Counted from the stretch's first letter, positions 29,656 to 39,031 are shown. The stretch: DNA of 64,000 nt from Mycobacterium sp. (GCF_029961025.1 NZ_JASBVP010000004.1:207771-271770); one strand, 5' to 3'. Notes: generated from the letters alone by a model not told the origin. Made by a program: numbers and translations.

Positions 29656-30321
29656 ATGCTCAATCACGACCGTGCCGCCGCCCGCCGGGAGATCGCCGAC
29701 GCTTTGCTCACCGCGCTGGAACGCCGCCACGAGGTGCTCGATCTGATCGTGGACGCGCGGGACCGCCCGTCGGCGGTCGATCGGATCGCCGCGTTGCTGG
29801 GCACCTCACGCCTGGGCGCCGAGGCGGTGATCGGGATGTCGTTCGACCAGCTCACCAAGGAGTCACGGAAAAAGATCGCCGCCGAGCTCGACGACCTGAA
29901 CAAGCAACTGACCTTCACTTTCCGGGAGCGGCCGGCGAGCTCCGGCGACAGTCTGGTGCTGCGCCCCTTCGCCGGCGAATCCGATCGCGACATCTTCGCC
30001 GCACGCACCCAGGACATCGGTGCCCCAGGGGACGGATCCGGTGGGCCGGTCGGCGATCTCGACGAGGAGATCGCCGCGGCGCTGGCGCGCATCGAGGCCG
30101 AGGAAGCCGCCTGGTTCGTCGCACTCGACGGCGTCCAGAAGGTCGGGATGGTCTTCGGCGAACTCGTCGGTGGCGAGGTTCATGTCCGGATCTGGATCCG
30201 CCCGGAGTGCCGGCACCGCGGCTACGGCACGGCCGCGCTGGCCAAATCGCGACCGGAGATGGCGGCCTATTTCCCCGCGGTGCCGCTGGTGATCTGGGCG
30301 CCCGGCGCCCGACCCGGGTAG
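29656..30321 (+). CDS. GNAT acetyltransferase with GyrA-like N-terminal coil
   Basis: The protein has 221 residues. The C-terminal half is a GNAT fold, with the acetyl-CoA pyrophosphate-binding motif RPECRHRGYGTAAL and strands EAAWFVALDGVQKVGMVFG. The N-terminal ~80 residues (RREIADALLTALERRHEVLD to KKIAAELDDLNKQL) resemble the segment of GyrA/ParC between the breakage-reunion core and the C-terminal domain, where GyrA has LLDIDEIQAQAILDMQLRRL. The fusion may mediate dimerisation or protein contact. Substrate unknown. I recall no M. tuberculosis counterpart at this position. It is convergent with the Rv2074-like gene. Confidence 0.7.
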   Translation: MLNHDRAAARREIADALLTALERRHEVLDLIVDARDRPSAVDRIAALLGTSRLGAEAVIGMSFDQLTKESRKKIAAELDDLNKQLTFTFRERPASSGDSLVLRPFAGESDRDIFAARTQDIGAPGDGSGGPVGDLDEEIAAALARIEAEEAAWFVALDGVQKVGMVFGELVGGEVHVRIWIRPECRHRGYGTAALAKSRPEMAAYFPAVPLVIWAPGARPG

Positions 30322-30355
30322 CGACCCGCGGGTGCGCCGCGGCAGCCGCCGAGCC

Positions 30356-30766
30356 TTAACCGCGCTCCAGCAGATCCGAAGAACCCAGCACCCGCTGCAC
30401 CCGGACCTCGATAACCACCCGCCGCGGGTTGGGCCGCGGGATCCGGTATCGCTGGGCGTAGCGCAGCTCCGCGTCCCGCACGGCAGTGGCGTCGCTGTTG
30501 ACGGTGGCCCGCCCCTCCAGCGATAGCCAGCGGGCCCCGTCCACCTGACTGAGCACGGCGATCCCGCTACGTTGGGCGTTGACCGCCTTCTGCGAGCCGC
30601 CCGTGGTGATCACCCGCGCGATGTGCGTTTCGGGGTCGAAGGTGAACCCGACCGCCACGACGTGGGGTGAATTGTCGGCCCGCAGCGTGGTCAACATGGC
30701 CAGATGGCGTTCGGTGAGAAACGCCAGTGCCTCACTGGTGAGCCGGGTTGCGGTTTTCGCCATCAC
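30356..30766 (-). CDS. F420-dependent biliverdin reductase-like split-barrel protein (Rv2074-like)
   Basis: The protein has 136 residues and is nearly collinear with M. tuberculosis Rv2074, a split beta-barrel of the pyridoxamine-phosphate-oxidase-like superfamily shown to use F420H2 to reduce biliverdin. Diagnostic stretches are [50 protein letters not shown] and [15 protein letters not shown] [12 protein letters not shown]. The start is GTG at 30766 or ATG at 30763; a TAGCGT box lies 5-8 bases upstream on the minus strand. It is divergent from cobL. Confidence 0.88.
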   Translation of the reverse strand: MMAKTATRLTSEALAFLTERHLAMLTTLRADNSPHVVAVGFTFDPETHIARVITTGGSQKAVNAQRSGIAVLSQVDGARWLSLEGRATVNSDATAVRDAELRYAQRYRIPRPNPRRVVIEVRVQRVLGSSDLLERG

Positions 30767-30880
30767 CGTTCACGCTAGCGCAGGTCATGATCACCGCCGT
30801 GAACGACACGGGTGCCGGGCCGGTGGTGATTATGCGGCGGCCGGGCGGGGGTAACGTCCGCCTCCGGGGAAGGGTGGCAC

Positions 30881-32065
30881 ATGATCGTCGTGGTCGGTAT
30901 CGGCGCCGACGGCATGGCGGGACTGTCGGCGGCGTCTCGTTGCGAATTACAAAAGGCGACGGTCATTTACGGTTCAAAGCGGCAACTTGACCTGCTCGAC
31001 GAGACGGTGACCGCGATCCGGCGGGAGTGGCCTTCGCCGATGCTGCCGGCGCTGCGCCGCCTCGGTGAGCGCTCCCCCGATGATGCCGCCGAGGTGCACG
31101 TGTTGGCCAGCGGCGATCCGTTGCTGCACGGCGTCGGTGCCACGCTGCTCGGGATGTTCGGGCCCGAGCGGGTGCGGGTGCTGCCGCACGTGTCCGCGGT
31201 GACGCTGGCGTGCGCGCGGCTGGGCTGGAGCGTACCGGACACCGAGGTCATCAGCCTGGTCAGCGCACCGGCGGCCACCGCGGTGCGCCGCGGCGGTCGG
31301 GCGATCGTGCTGTCGCGCGACCGGTCCACGCCGACGACCCTGGCGATGCTGCTGGACACCCACGGTCGCGGCGACTCCGAGTTCAGCGTGCTCGAGCAGC
31401 TCGGCGGCCCAGGTGAACGCCGCCGCGACCACACGGCCCGCGAGTGGGCGGCCGAGGCGCCCGTCGACGTCGACGATCTCAATGTGGTCGCGGTGCGCTA
31501 CCTGCCCGATGAGCGCATGTCGCCGGCTCCGGATGACGCGTTCCGCCACGATGGGCAGATCACCAAGCAGCGGATGCGGGCGGTGACCCTGGCGGCGCTG
31601 GCGCCGCGGCCAGGGGAGTGCCTGTGGGATGTCGGCGCGGGCTCGGGCAGTATCGCGGTCGAGTGGTGCCGCAGCTGGCGTGGCTGCACCGCGGTGGCAT
31701 TCGAACGCGATGAGCGGCGCCGGCAGAACATCCGGTTCAACGCCGCGGCGTTCGGTGTTGACATCCAGGTGCGCGGAGCGGCCCCGGGGGCCTTCGGCGG
31801 CGCGGCGACACCGTCGGCGGTGTTCATCGGCGGCGGGCTCACCCGTCCCGGCCTGCTCGACGCCTGCCTTGACGCCTTGCCCAAAGGTGGGCGCCTGGTT
31901 GCCAATGCGGTCACTGCCGAGTCTGAAGCTGTTGTCGTGCAGGCGTATTCACGTTTAGGTGGGGAGCTGCGGCGCTTCCAGCACTATCACGGCGAGCCGC
32001 TCGGCGGCTTCACCGGCTGGCGCCCCCAGCTGCCGGTCACCCAGTGGGAGATGTCCAAGCCGTGA
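30881..32065 (+). CDS. cobL: Precorrin-6Y C5,15-methyltransferase (decarboxylating) CobL
   Basis: The protein has 394 residues and carries two activities. The N-terminal CbiE-type tetrapyrrole methylase (about 1-205) starts MIVVVGIGADGMAGLS and has ASGDPLLHGVG. The C-terminal CbiT-type methyltransferase (about 220-394) has the AdoMet motif LWDVGAGSGSIAVEW. It methylates C5 and C15 and removes the acetate carboxyl of ring C in aerobic cobalamin synthesis. The ATG overlaps no upstream gene. The stop overlaps the cobM start (GTGA). No B12-box riboswitch is seen upstream. Confidence 0.93.
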   Translation: MIVVVGIGADGMAGLSAASRCELQKATVIYGSKRQLDLLDETVTAIRREWPSPMLPALRRLGERSPDDAAEVHVLASGDPLLHGVGATLLGMFGPERVRVLPHVSAVTLACARLGWSVPDTEVISLVSAPAATAVRRGGRAIVLSRDRSTPTTLAMLLDTHGRGDSEFSVLEQLGGPGERRRDHTAREWAAEAPVDVDDLNVVAVRYLPDERMSPAPDDAFRHDGQITKQRMRAVTLAALAPRPGECLWDVGAGSGSIAVEWCRSWRGCTAVAFERDERRRQNIRFNAAAFGVDIQVRGAAPGAFGGAATPSAVFIGGGLTRPGLLDACLDALPKGGRLVANAVTAESEAVVVQAYSRLGGELRRFQHYHGEPLGGFTGWRPQLPVTQWEMSKP

Positions 32066-32850
32066 CCGTGTACTTCATTGGTGCGGGCCCCGGTGCCGCC
32101 GACCTGATCACGGTGCGCGGGCAGCGGTTGCTAGCCCGGTGCCCGGTGTGCCTTTACGCCGGGTCGATCATGCCCGAGGAGTTGCTGGCCCTGTGTCCGC
32201 CCGGCGCGCGCATCGTCGACACCGGCCCGTTGACGCTGCGCCAGATCGTCGCCGAACTGGCCGCCGCCGATGCCGCCGGGCAGGACGTGGCGCGGCTGCA
32301 CTCCGGCGACCCATCGCTCTACAGCGCGCTGGCCGAGCAGTGCCGTCGGCTGAACGCGCTGGGCATTCGCTACGAGATCGTGCCCGGGGTCCCGGCTTTC
32401 GCGGCGGCCGCCGCCGCCCTGGGCCGCGAGCTCACCGTGCCCGGGGTGGCGCAGACGGTGACCCTGACCCGGGTGGCCACCGTGTCCACGCCCATGCCGC
32501 CCGGCGAGGACCTCGCTACCTTGTCGCGCTCCCGGTCCACCCTGGTGGTGCACTTGGCGGCCGCGCAGATCGACACGATTGTCCCGCAACTGTTGGCCGG
32601 GGGATACCGGGCGAACACACCCGCGGCGGTGGTGGCTTTCGCCAGCTGGCCGCAGCAGATCGTGCTGCGCGGCACCCTGGCCGATGTGGCGGGGCAGATG
32701 CGTGACGCGGCGATCCGCAAGACCGCCGTCATCATCGTCGGTGACGCGCTGGCGGCCGAGGGGTTCACCGACAGCTACCTGTATTCGGCGGCCCGGCGCG
32801 CCGGTGACGAGCGCGGCCCGGCATCGGCTCGCGGCCGGGTGGCGGACTGA
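32062..32850 (+). CDS. cobM: Precorrin-4 C11-methyltransferase CobM
   Basis: The protein has 262 residues of the tetrapyrrole methylase fold. It begins MTVYFIGAGPGAADLITVRG and has LHSGDPSLYSA and EIVPGVPAFAAAAAALGREL, the AdoMet-binding features of CobM/CbiF. It methylates C11 of precorrin-4. The GTG overlaps the cobL stop by four bases, and the stop overlaps the first base of the cobK ATG, so cobL-cobM-cobK is one translationally coupled operon. Confidence 0.94.
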   Translation: MTVYFIGAGPGAADLITVRGQRLLARCPVCLYAGSIMPEELLALCPPGARIVDTGPLTLRQIVAELAAADAAGQDVARLHSGDPSLYSALAEQCRRLNALGIRYEIVPGVPAFAAAAAALGRELTVPGVAQTVTLTRVATVSTPMPPGEDLATLSRSRSTLVVHLAAAQIDTIVPQLLAGGYRANTPAAVVAFASWPQQIVLRGTLADVAGQMRDAAIRKTAVIIVGDALAAEGFTDSYLYSAARRAGDERGPASARGRVAD

Positions 32851-33593
32851 TGCGGGTTCTGCTGCTCGGCGGCACCGCCGAGGCCCGGGCCCTGGCGGGC
32901 CTGTTGCATCCCCGGGTCGACATCATCAGCTCGCTGGCCGGACGGGTGCCGCGCCCGGCGCTGCCCGCCGGGCCGGTGCGGGTTGGCGGGTTCGGTGGCG
33001 TCGAGGGCCTGCGCCGCTGGTTGCGCGACGAGCGGATCGGCGCCGTCGTCGACGCCACCCACCCGTTTGCGGCGACCATCACGGCGCACGCCGCGACGGT
33101 GTGCGCCGAGTTGCGGCTGCCGTACCTGGCGCTGGTCCGCCCGCCATGGGATCCCGGTAGCGCCATCGTCGTGGGGTCGGATATCGAAGCAGCGGAAACG
33201 ATTTCCCGCAAAGGTTTTTCGCGGGTGTTTCTCACCACCGGCCGGTCCAGTGTGGGGGCCTTCGCCGCCAGCGACGCGTGGTTTTTGATCCGCGTGGTCA
33301 CCGCCCCCGACGCCGGCTCGCTGCCGCGCCGCCACGCGATCGTGCTGGCGCGCGGCCCGTATCACTACGACGCCGAGTGCGCGCTGCTGCGCGAGCACCG
33401 CATCGACGTGCTGGTAACCAAGAACAGCGGCGGCGAGATGACCAGGGCGAAGCTGGACGCCGCGGCCGCGCTGGACATCCCGGTGGTGATGGTGGCGCGT
33501 CCGGCGCTGCCGGCCGGGGTGCGGGCGGTCGGCACCGTCGGGGAGGCCGTGCAGTGGGTCACCCGGCTGACCGGTGGCACTCCCGGCCGCTGA
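32850..33593 (+). CDS. cobK: Precorrin-6A reductase CobK
   Basis: The protein has 247 residues. The N-terminal MRVLLLGGTAEARALA is the CobK/CbiJ dinucleotide-binding signature, and further conserved stretches are VDATHPFAATIT, RPPWDPGS and VTKNSGGEMTRAKLDAA. It reduces the macrocycle of precorrin-6A to precorrin-6B with NADPH. It is the last gene of the coupled cobLMK unit. In M. tuberculosis I recall sigC and blaC beyond this gene; here mmpS-mmpL follow. Confidence 0.93.
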   Translation: MRVLLLGGTAEARALAGLLHPRVDIISSLAGRVPRPALPAGPVRVGGFGGVEGLRRWLRDERIGAVVDATHPFAATITAHAATVCAELRLPYLALVRPPWDPGSAIVVGSDIEAAETISRKGFSRVFLTTGRSSVGAFAASDAWFLIRVVTAPDAGSLPRRHAIVLARGPYHYDAECALLREHRIDVLVTKNSGGEMTRAKLDAAAALDIPVVMVARPALPAGVRAVGTVGEAVQWVTRLTGGTPGR

Positions 33594-33656
33594 CCGGTCA
33601 CCCGACTGGCCCCCGCGAGTCCGCGCGTCCGTACCGCCGGACCAGCTTCCCAAATA

Positions 33657-33672
33657 ATACCGGGTAGGGTAT
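33657..33672 (+). promoter_or_regulatory. Candidate operator/promoter upstream of mmpS-mmpL
   Basis: ATACC-GGGTAG-GGTAT is an inverted repeat with 5-bp arms in an AT-rich island (AATAATACC to TATATCT) in an otherwise GC-rich gap, about 95 bases before mmpS. TetR- or MarR-type repressors control some mmpS/mmpL pairs. The regulator is not encoded nearby. Confidence 0.3.
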
Positions 33673-33765
33673 ATATCTGGAGTCGGCCGTTCCTGTTCGC
33701 CGCGGTGGCTCGGCCGTGAAACTATTTACCGGCAAGCTTGAGGCCGTCTGTGGAGGGAACGTCAC

Positions 33766-34194
33766 ATGTTGACCATGCTCAAGCGGGCTTGGGTGCCGCT
33801 GGTCGTCATCGTTGTCGTCGCCATGGGCGGCGTCGCCGTCAGCCGGCTGCGTGGCGTCTTCGGTTCCGATGAGATTTTCACGTCGACCGGCACCGTGGAG
33901 AGGATCGTGAATTTCAACCCCAAACGCGTGACCTACGAGGTGTTCGGGCCCGCCGACACGGCGGGAACCGTCAGCTACTTGAACAAGCTGGCGCAACCCG
34001 AGCAGGCCACCTTCACCAGCCTGCCCTGGACCTATACGCTGACCACGACGATTCCCGCCGTGGTCGCCGATGTGGTGGCCCAAGGCAACAGCGACAGCAT
34101 CGGGTGTCGCATCACCGTGAACGGTGAGGTGAAGGACGAGCATGTCATCCGGGAGCACCACGCCCAGGCCTTCTGTCTGGTGAAAGCCGCATGA
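33766..34194 (+). CDS. MmpS-family membrane protein
   Basis: The protein has 142 residues. It has one N-terminal membrane helix (about 8-25, WVPLVVIVVVAMGGVAV), then an exported beta-rich domain with the MmpS signature KRVTYEVFGPADTAGTVSYL, LPWTYTLTTTIPAVVADVVAQG and two cysteines near the end (IGCRITVNGEV, AQAFCLVK). MmpS proteins work with an MmpL transporter in lipid or siderophore export and drug efflux. The ATG has the ribosome-binding site GGAGGG. The stop overlaps the mmpL start by four bases (ATGA). Paralogue number not assigned. Confidence 0.9.
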   Translation: MLTMLKRAWVPLVVIVVVAMGGVAVSRLRGVFGSDEIFTSTGTVERIVNFNPKRVTYEVFGPADTAGTVSYLNKLAQPEQATFTSLPWTYTLTTTIPAVVADVVAQGNSDSIGCRITVNGEVKDEHVIREHHAQAFCLVKAA

Positions 34195-37097
34195 GCGCCG
34201 ACGATCGCAGCCGCCCGGTCTTCATGCGGGCGGTGCGGACGTTCGCGGTGCCGATCATTTTGGTGTGGCTGCTGCTGACGTTGGCGGTGAACCTGCTGGT
34301 GCCGCCGATCGAGGTGGTCGCGAGACAGCATGCGGTGACCATGTCACCGCAGGATGCGCCGGCGATGATCGCCGCGAAACGCATCGGCAAGAAATTTCAC
34401 GAGTTCGATTCGGACAACCTGGTGATGGTCGTCCTGATCGGCGATAAAGAACTCGGCGCCGAGGCCCACCGCTACTACGACGGCTTGGTGAAAAAGCTGG
34501 AGGCGGACACCAAGCATGTCCAGCATGTCCAGAACTTGTGGGCAGACCGCATCACTGCCGCCGGTGTTCAAAGCAGCGATGGCAAAGCCGCTTACGTCCA
34601 ACTCAACATCGCCGGCGACCAGGGCAGCACCCTGGGAAACCAGTCCGTCGAGGCGGTGCGAAAGATTGTCGACAAATCCCCGCCGCCGCCCGGGATCAAG
34701 GCATACGTCACCGGTCCGGGTGCCCTCACGACGGATATGAACGAGGCCGCCGACAAAAGCATGTTCAAAATGATGGGCGTGACCGGCGTGGTCATTATGA
34801 TCATGCTCTTCATCGTTTATCGCTCCATCAGCACCGTGCTTCTGGTTCTCGTGATGGTCGGTTTCGAGATGGGCACGGCCCGGGGGATTGTCGCGATTCT
34901 CGGGAATTACGACCTATTGGGATTTTCGACGTTCGTGGTCGCCATGCTGTCGTCACTGGCGATCGCGGCCGGAACAGATTACGCGATATTCCTGATCGGC
35001 CGCTACCACGAGGCGCGTCAGGCCGGTCAAGATCGGGAAACGGCGTACTACACGATGTTTCGGGGAACCTACCATGTCATCTTGGGCTCGGGGCTGACAA
35101 TTGCCGGGGCATCGTTTTGCTTGCACTTCGCGCGGCTGGCCTACTTCAGCGCTCTGGGTATTCCGTCCGCACTGGGGTTACTGGTCGTCATCGCCGGAGC
35201 GCTGACCGTTGCTCCCGCCGTGGTGGCCGTGGCCACACGGTTCGGTCTGCTTGATCCCAAACGGATGATCAAGGCTCGCGGGTGGCGCAGGGTCGGCACT
35301 GCGGCGGTTCGCTGGCCAGCACCGATCTTCGTGGCCTCGTTGCTGATCGCCGTGGTCGGGGTGATCCTCATGCCGGGCATGAGGATCAGCTTCGACGATC
35401 GCTTCTACATTCCCGCCAGATTCCCATCCAATATCGGATACACGGCGGCTGAGCAACATTTCAGCGCCGCCAGGCTGAACCCTGACATCCTCATGATCGA
35501 CGCCGACCACGACATGCGGAATTCAAGCGACATGATCATCTTGGACCGGATCACCAAGGATATCTTCCGCACACCCGGTATTGCCAGAATACAAAGCATC
35601 ACCAGGCCGCTGGGAAGCCCGATCGAACACACCTCGATACCTTTTCAGGTCAGCATGCAGGCGATTCCGATCCAAGAAAACCTGCAGTTCATGAAGGACC
35701 GGATGGCCGATATGCTCAAAATGAGCGACGACCTCGGCGTCATGATCGGGTCGATGGAGCGATTGCAGGATTTGATGCGGCAGATGACCGATACGACCCA
35801 CCACATGAACATCGACATGAAAGAGCTCAAAGCCACCGTCGACGAGATGAGAGATCATCTGGCGGATTTCGATGATTTCGCCAGGCCGCTACACGGTTAT
35901 GTCTTCTGGGAAAAACACTGTTTCAACATCCCGATCTGCTGGGCGACGAGATCACTATTCGACGCGCTCGATGATGTCGACAAATTCAGTGCGGACATGG
36001 ACGCGTTGCTGAAGGACATGGATCATCTCGATGCGGTGCTGCCGAAAATGCTCGCAGAGTTTCCGCCGATTATTGCGGTCTCGAAGTCCATGCGCGGCAG
36101 CCTGCTGACCATGCACAGCAGTTTCGCGGGACTGGTGAACCAGATGGCGCGCATGACAGACACCGCCAGTGCGATGGGCGAGGCGTTTGACTCCTCGAAA
36201 ACCGGCGACTACTTCTACCTGCCGCCGGAGGCGTTCGACAATCCCGACTTTCAGAAAGGGCTGAAGCTCTTCCTTTCTCCGGACGGCAAGGCGGCGCGCT
36301 TCATCATCACCCACACCGCCGATCCGGCGACGCCCAAGGGCATCGCCGCGGTCAAGCCGGAACTCATCGCCGCCCGGGAAGCGGTGAAGGGGACGCCGCT
36401 GGCCGACGGCAAGTTCTATCTGACCGGGACGGCGGCGGTGTACAACGACATACAAACCGGAATGAAATACGACCTTTTGATCGTGGGAATAGGGGCGCTG
36501 ACACTGATTTTCGTCGTCATGGTGATGATCACCCGCGCTTTGGTCGCCTCTTTGGTGATCGTCGGCACGGTGCTGGTGTCGCTGGGGGCCGCCTTCGGGC
36601 TCTCGGTGCTGGTGTGGCAATACCTGGTCGGCTCGGACTTGAACTGGATCGCGCCGGTGTTCGGGTTGATCATCCTGCTGGCCGTCGGATCCGACTACAA
36701 CCTGCTGCTGGTGTCGCGGTTCCAGGAGGAGATCGGGGCGGGTTTACGGACCGGGATCATTCGCTCCGTGGGCGAAACGGGCCAGGTGGTCACCGCGGCG
36801 GGCCTGGTGTTCGCGTTCACCATGATGTCCATGGTCGCCAGCGACGTGCGCTCCATCGGCCAGGCCGGCAGCACCATCGGCCTCGGTCTGCTGTTCGACA
36901 CCCTGGTGGTGCGCTCGCTGATGACGCCCTCGATCGCGGCGTTGCTGGGGCGCTGGTTCTGGTGGCCGCAACGGGTGCGCCGCCGCCCGGCCAGCTATCT
37001 GCTGCGGCCCTTCGGACCGCGACGGCTGGTTCGCTCCCTGCTGTTGGGGGAGGATTCGGAGGCGGTGACCGACAGGCTTCAGGGGGTGTCTCGCTAA
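34191..37097 (+). CDS. MmpL-family RND transporter
   Basis: The protein has 968 residues. It has one N-terminal membrane helix (about 19-39), a periplasmic loop, five helices from about 195, a second large periplasmic domain (about 400-760) with long helical stretches rich in Met, Lys and Glu, and five C-terminal helices. The paired proton-relay Asp-Tyr motifs are present: GTDYAIFLIGRYHEAR (D263-Y264) and GSDYNLLLVSRFQEE (D835-Y836). The size and the coupled mmpS suggest the MmpL4/MmpL5 group, which exports siderophores, lipids or drugs. The cargo cannot be read from sequence. It lies between cobK and the stress genes. Confidence 0.9.
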   Translation: MSADDRSRPVFMRAVRTFAVPIILVWLLLTLAVNLLVPPIEVVARQHAVTMSPQDAPAMIAAKRIGKKFHEFDSDNLVMVVLIGDKELGAEAHRYYDGLVKKLEADTKHVQHVQNLWADRITAAGVQSSDGKAAYVQLNIAGDQGSTLGNQSVEAVRKIVDKSPPPPGIKAYVTGPGALTTDMNEAADKSMFKMMGVTGVVIMIMLFIVYRSISTVLLVLVMVGFEMGTARGIVAILGNYDLLGFSTFVVAMLSSLAIAAGTDYAIFLIGRYHEARQAGQDRETAYYTMFRGTYHVILGSGLTIAGASFCLHFARLAYFSALGIPSALGLLVVIAGALTVAPAVVAVATRFGLLDPKRMIKARGWRRVGTAAVRWPAPIFVASLLIAVVGVILMPGMRISFDDRFYIPARFPSNIGYTAAEQHFSAARLNPDILMIDADHDMRNSSDMIILDRITKDIFRTPGIARIQSITRPLGSPIEHTSIPFQVSMQAIPIQENLQFMKDRMADMLKMSDDLGVMIGSMERLQDLMRQMTDTTHHMNIDMKELKATVDEMRDHLADFDDFARPLHGYVFWEKHCFNIPICWATRSLFDALDDVDKFSADMDALLKDMDHLDAVLPKMLAEFPPIIAVSKSMRGSLLTMHSSFAGLVNQMARMTDTASAMGEAFDSSKTGDYFYLPPEAFDNPDFQKGLKLFLSPDGKAARFIITHTADPATPKGIAAVKPELIAAREAVKGTPLADGKFYLTGTAAVYNDIQTGMKYDLLIVGIGALTLIFVVMVMITRALVASLVIVGTVLVSLGAAFGLSVLVWQYLVGSDLNWIAPVFGLIILLAVGSDYNLLLVSRFQEEIGAGLRTGIIRSVGETGQVVTAAGLVFAFTMMSMVASDVRSIGQAGSTIGLGLLFDTLVVRSLMTPSIAALLGRWFWWPQRVRRRPASYLLRPFGPRRLVRSLLLGEDSEAVTDRLQGVSR

Positions 37098-37134
37098 TGT
37101 CCGCGCCGAGCCGGTCGGAGAGCGGCCGGACGGG

Positions 37135-38005
37135 TTAGCGCTGCCGGGCGACGATCACCGGCGTGCACACGGTTCGCAGCACCGTTGTGCAGACCGATCC
37201 GAGCAACATGCCGGCAAAACCACTGCGCCCGGGGCTGCCCACGATGACGAGTTGGCACGATCCGGCGTGCTCGAGCAGGCGCTCCGCGGGCCGGTTGACA
37301 ACGACCATGCGATGCACGGTCACGTCCGGGTAGCGTTCCTGCCAGCCGGCCAACCGCTCGGCCAGCGTTTTCTCGGCGGTCGATTGCAGGGCCGACCACG
37401 ATCGCCTGGTCAACCCGGTCCATTCCCGATTCGCCAGCGCCGGAACCTCGGCGTCGGTCCAGGCGTACAGGGCGATCAACTCGCTACCCCGCCGGGAAGC
37501 CTCGTCGAATGCGAGCGCGGTGGCCGGCTCCGACGCCGGCGAACCGTGAATGCCGACGAGCACCGGCCCCTGCAGCGGCAGTGACACCTCGCTGTGGATC
37601 ACCGCGACCGGGCAGTGGGCGTAATGCACCAGCCCCGGGAGAACGGATCCGAAGGGCAGGCGTCTCACGGCCCGCTGGCCGCGGCAACCCGCGACGATCA
37701 TGTCGGCTTTCTTGGACAAGTTTCTTGGACAAGTCGACAAGCGCGGGAACCGGCGCCCCGGTGATCAGCTCACTGTTGATCGGCGGGCGGGTGGGCTCGT
37801 CGATCAGGTCCTCGACGAAGCGGACCGCCTCGGCCAGAACCTGCTGCGCCTGGCCGTTGCGCTGCGGCGAGGCGGCGACGTACACCAGGGTCAGCGCCGT
37901 GTTGCGCATCGTCGCCTCCTGGGCGGCCCAGCGCAGCGCGGCGTTCGAAGGCGAGGATTCGTCGATACCGACGACGATTCCCGGCTGCGCTACCCCGCTG
38001 GACAT
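37135..38005 (-). pseudogene. Universal stress protein gene broken by a 13-bp duplication
   Basis: The gene encodes a two-domain universal stress protein very like its upstream neighbour (38111-39031). The first part runs from ATG 38005 (MSSGVAQPGIVVGIDESSPS) to VPALVDLSKK; then a 13-bp tandem duplication shifts the frame. The rest continues in another frame from KADMIVAGCRGQRAV through the complete second Usp domain to PVIVARQR. Without the 13 extra bases the frame would read VDLSKKADMIV, matching VDLSTKADMVV in the intact paralogue. The second half could still be made as a ~200-residue protein from an internal start. The break looks recent because both halves are otherwise intact. Confidence 0.85.
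37708..37733. repeat. 13-bp tandem duplication TTTCTTGGACAAG
   Basis: Copies lie at 37708-37720 and 37721-37733. The paralogue at 38111-39031 has a single, slightly different copy at the matching place. The duplication adds 13 bases and causes the frameshift in the stress gene. Confidence 0.95.
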
Positions 38006-38110
38006 CTGCCGCCTCGTCCCTGCACAATCCGCTCCGCAGCTTCGACGGTACACCGCGCCGGTGCCGGTCCACAGGGGTCGCGGCGCACCAAACGACGACC
38101 GCGGTGCCGG

Positions 38111-39031
38111 CTAGCGCCGCCGGGCGACGATCACCGGCGTGCGGGCCGCGTGCACCACCGCCGTGCTGACCGATCCGAGCAGCATTCCGGCAAAGCCGCC
38201 GCGCCCGTGGCTGCCCACGACCACCAGCTGGGCCGAGTCGGCGCGCTCGAGCAGATGCTGTGCGGGCCGGTTGGCAACCACCACCCGGTGAACGGTGACG
38301 TCGGGGTAGCGGTCCCGCCAGCCGGCCAACCGCTCGGCCAGGGTTTCCTCGGCCTCCGATCGCAGCGCCGACCACGATGTCCGGGTCAATCCGGTCCACT
38401 CCCGGTTTGCCATGTCGGGGACCTCGGCGTCGGTCCAGGCGTACAGGGCGACCAGCTCCGCTCCCCGCCACGAAGCCTCATCGAAAGCGATGGCGGTAGC
38501 CAGCTCCGACACCGGCGAACCGTCGATCCCGACCAGCACCGGCCCGTGCGGCGGCGGCACGACCCCGTCGCGAATCACCGCCACCGGGCAGTGGGCGTGA
38601 TGCACCAGCCCGGTGCTCACCGAACCCAGCAGCACGCGTTTCACCGCACCCTGGCCGCGACTGCCCACAACGACCATGTCGGCTTTCGTGGACAAGTCGA
38701 CAAGCGCGGGAACCGGCGGCTCGGAGATCAGCTCGCTGCTGATTCGCGGGCGGCTGCGGTCCTCGGTCATCTCCTCGACGACCTGGACCGCGTCGGCGAG
38801 CACCTGACGTGCCCTGCCTTCCAGCTGTTGGAGGAACTCGGTCGGAACGACGCCGCCCGGCCACTGCTTCAGGATTGGTGAGCCGGGCGGGATCGGGGCC
38901 GCGGCGTATACCAGTGTCAGGGTCGCGTTGCGCATCGTCGCCTCCTGGACGGCCCAGCGCAGGGCGGCGTTCGAATGCGACGAGCCGTCGATGCCGACGA
39001 CGATTCCGGGCTGCGCTACCTCGTTGGACAT
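38111..39031 (-). CDS. Tandem-domain universal stress protein
   Basis: The protein has 306 residues with two Usp domains (about 1-150 and 160-306). Both carry the ATP-binding loop G-x2-G-x9-G-(S/T): GSRGQGAVKRVLLGSVS and GSHGRGGFAGMLLGSVS. Each begins with the nucleotide-binding strand and Asp (GIVVGIDGSSHSNAALRWA and PVLVGIDGSPVSELATAIAF). It belongs to the group of M. tuberculosis two-domain USPs such as Rv2005c and Rv2623, many of which are DosR-induced under hypoxia. A weak DosR-like palindrome lies about 80-95 bases upstream. The broken paralogue lies immediately downstream. Confidence 0.9.
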   Translation of the reverse strand: MSNEVAQPGIVVGIDGSSHSNAALRWAVQEATMRNATLTLVYAAAPIPPGSPILKQWPGGVVPTEFLQQLEGRARQVLADAVQVVEEMTEDRSRPRISSELISEPPVPALVDLSTKADMVVVGSRGQGAVKRVLLGSVSTGLVHHAHCPVAVIRDGVVPPPHGPVLVGIDGSPVSELATAIAFDEASWRGAELVALYAWTDAEVPDMANREWTGLTRTSWSALRSEAEETLAERLAGWRDRYPDVTVHRVVVANRPAQHLLERADSAQLVVVGSHGRGGFAGMLLGSVSTAVVHAARTPVIVARRR

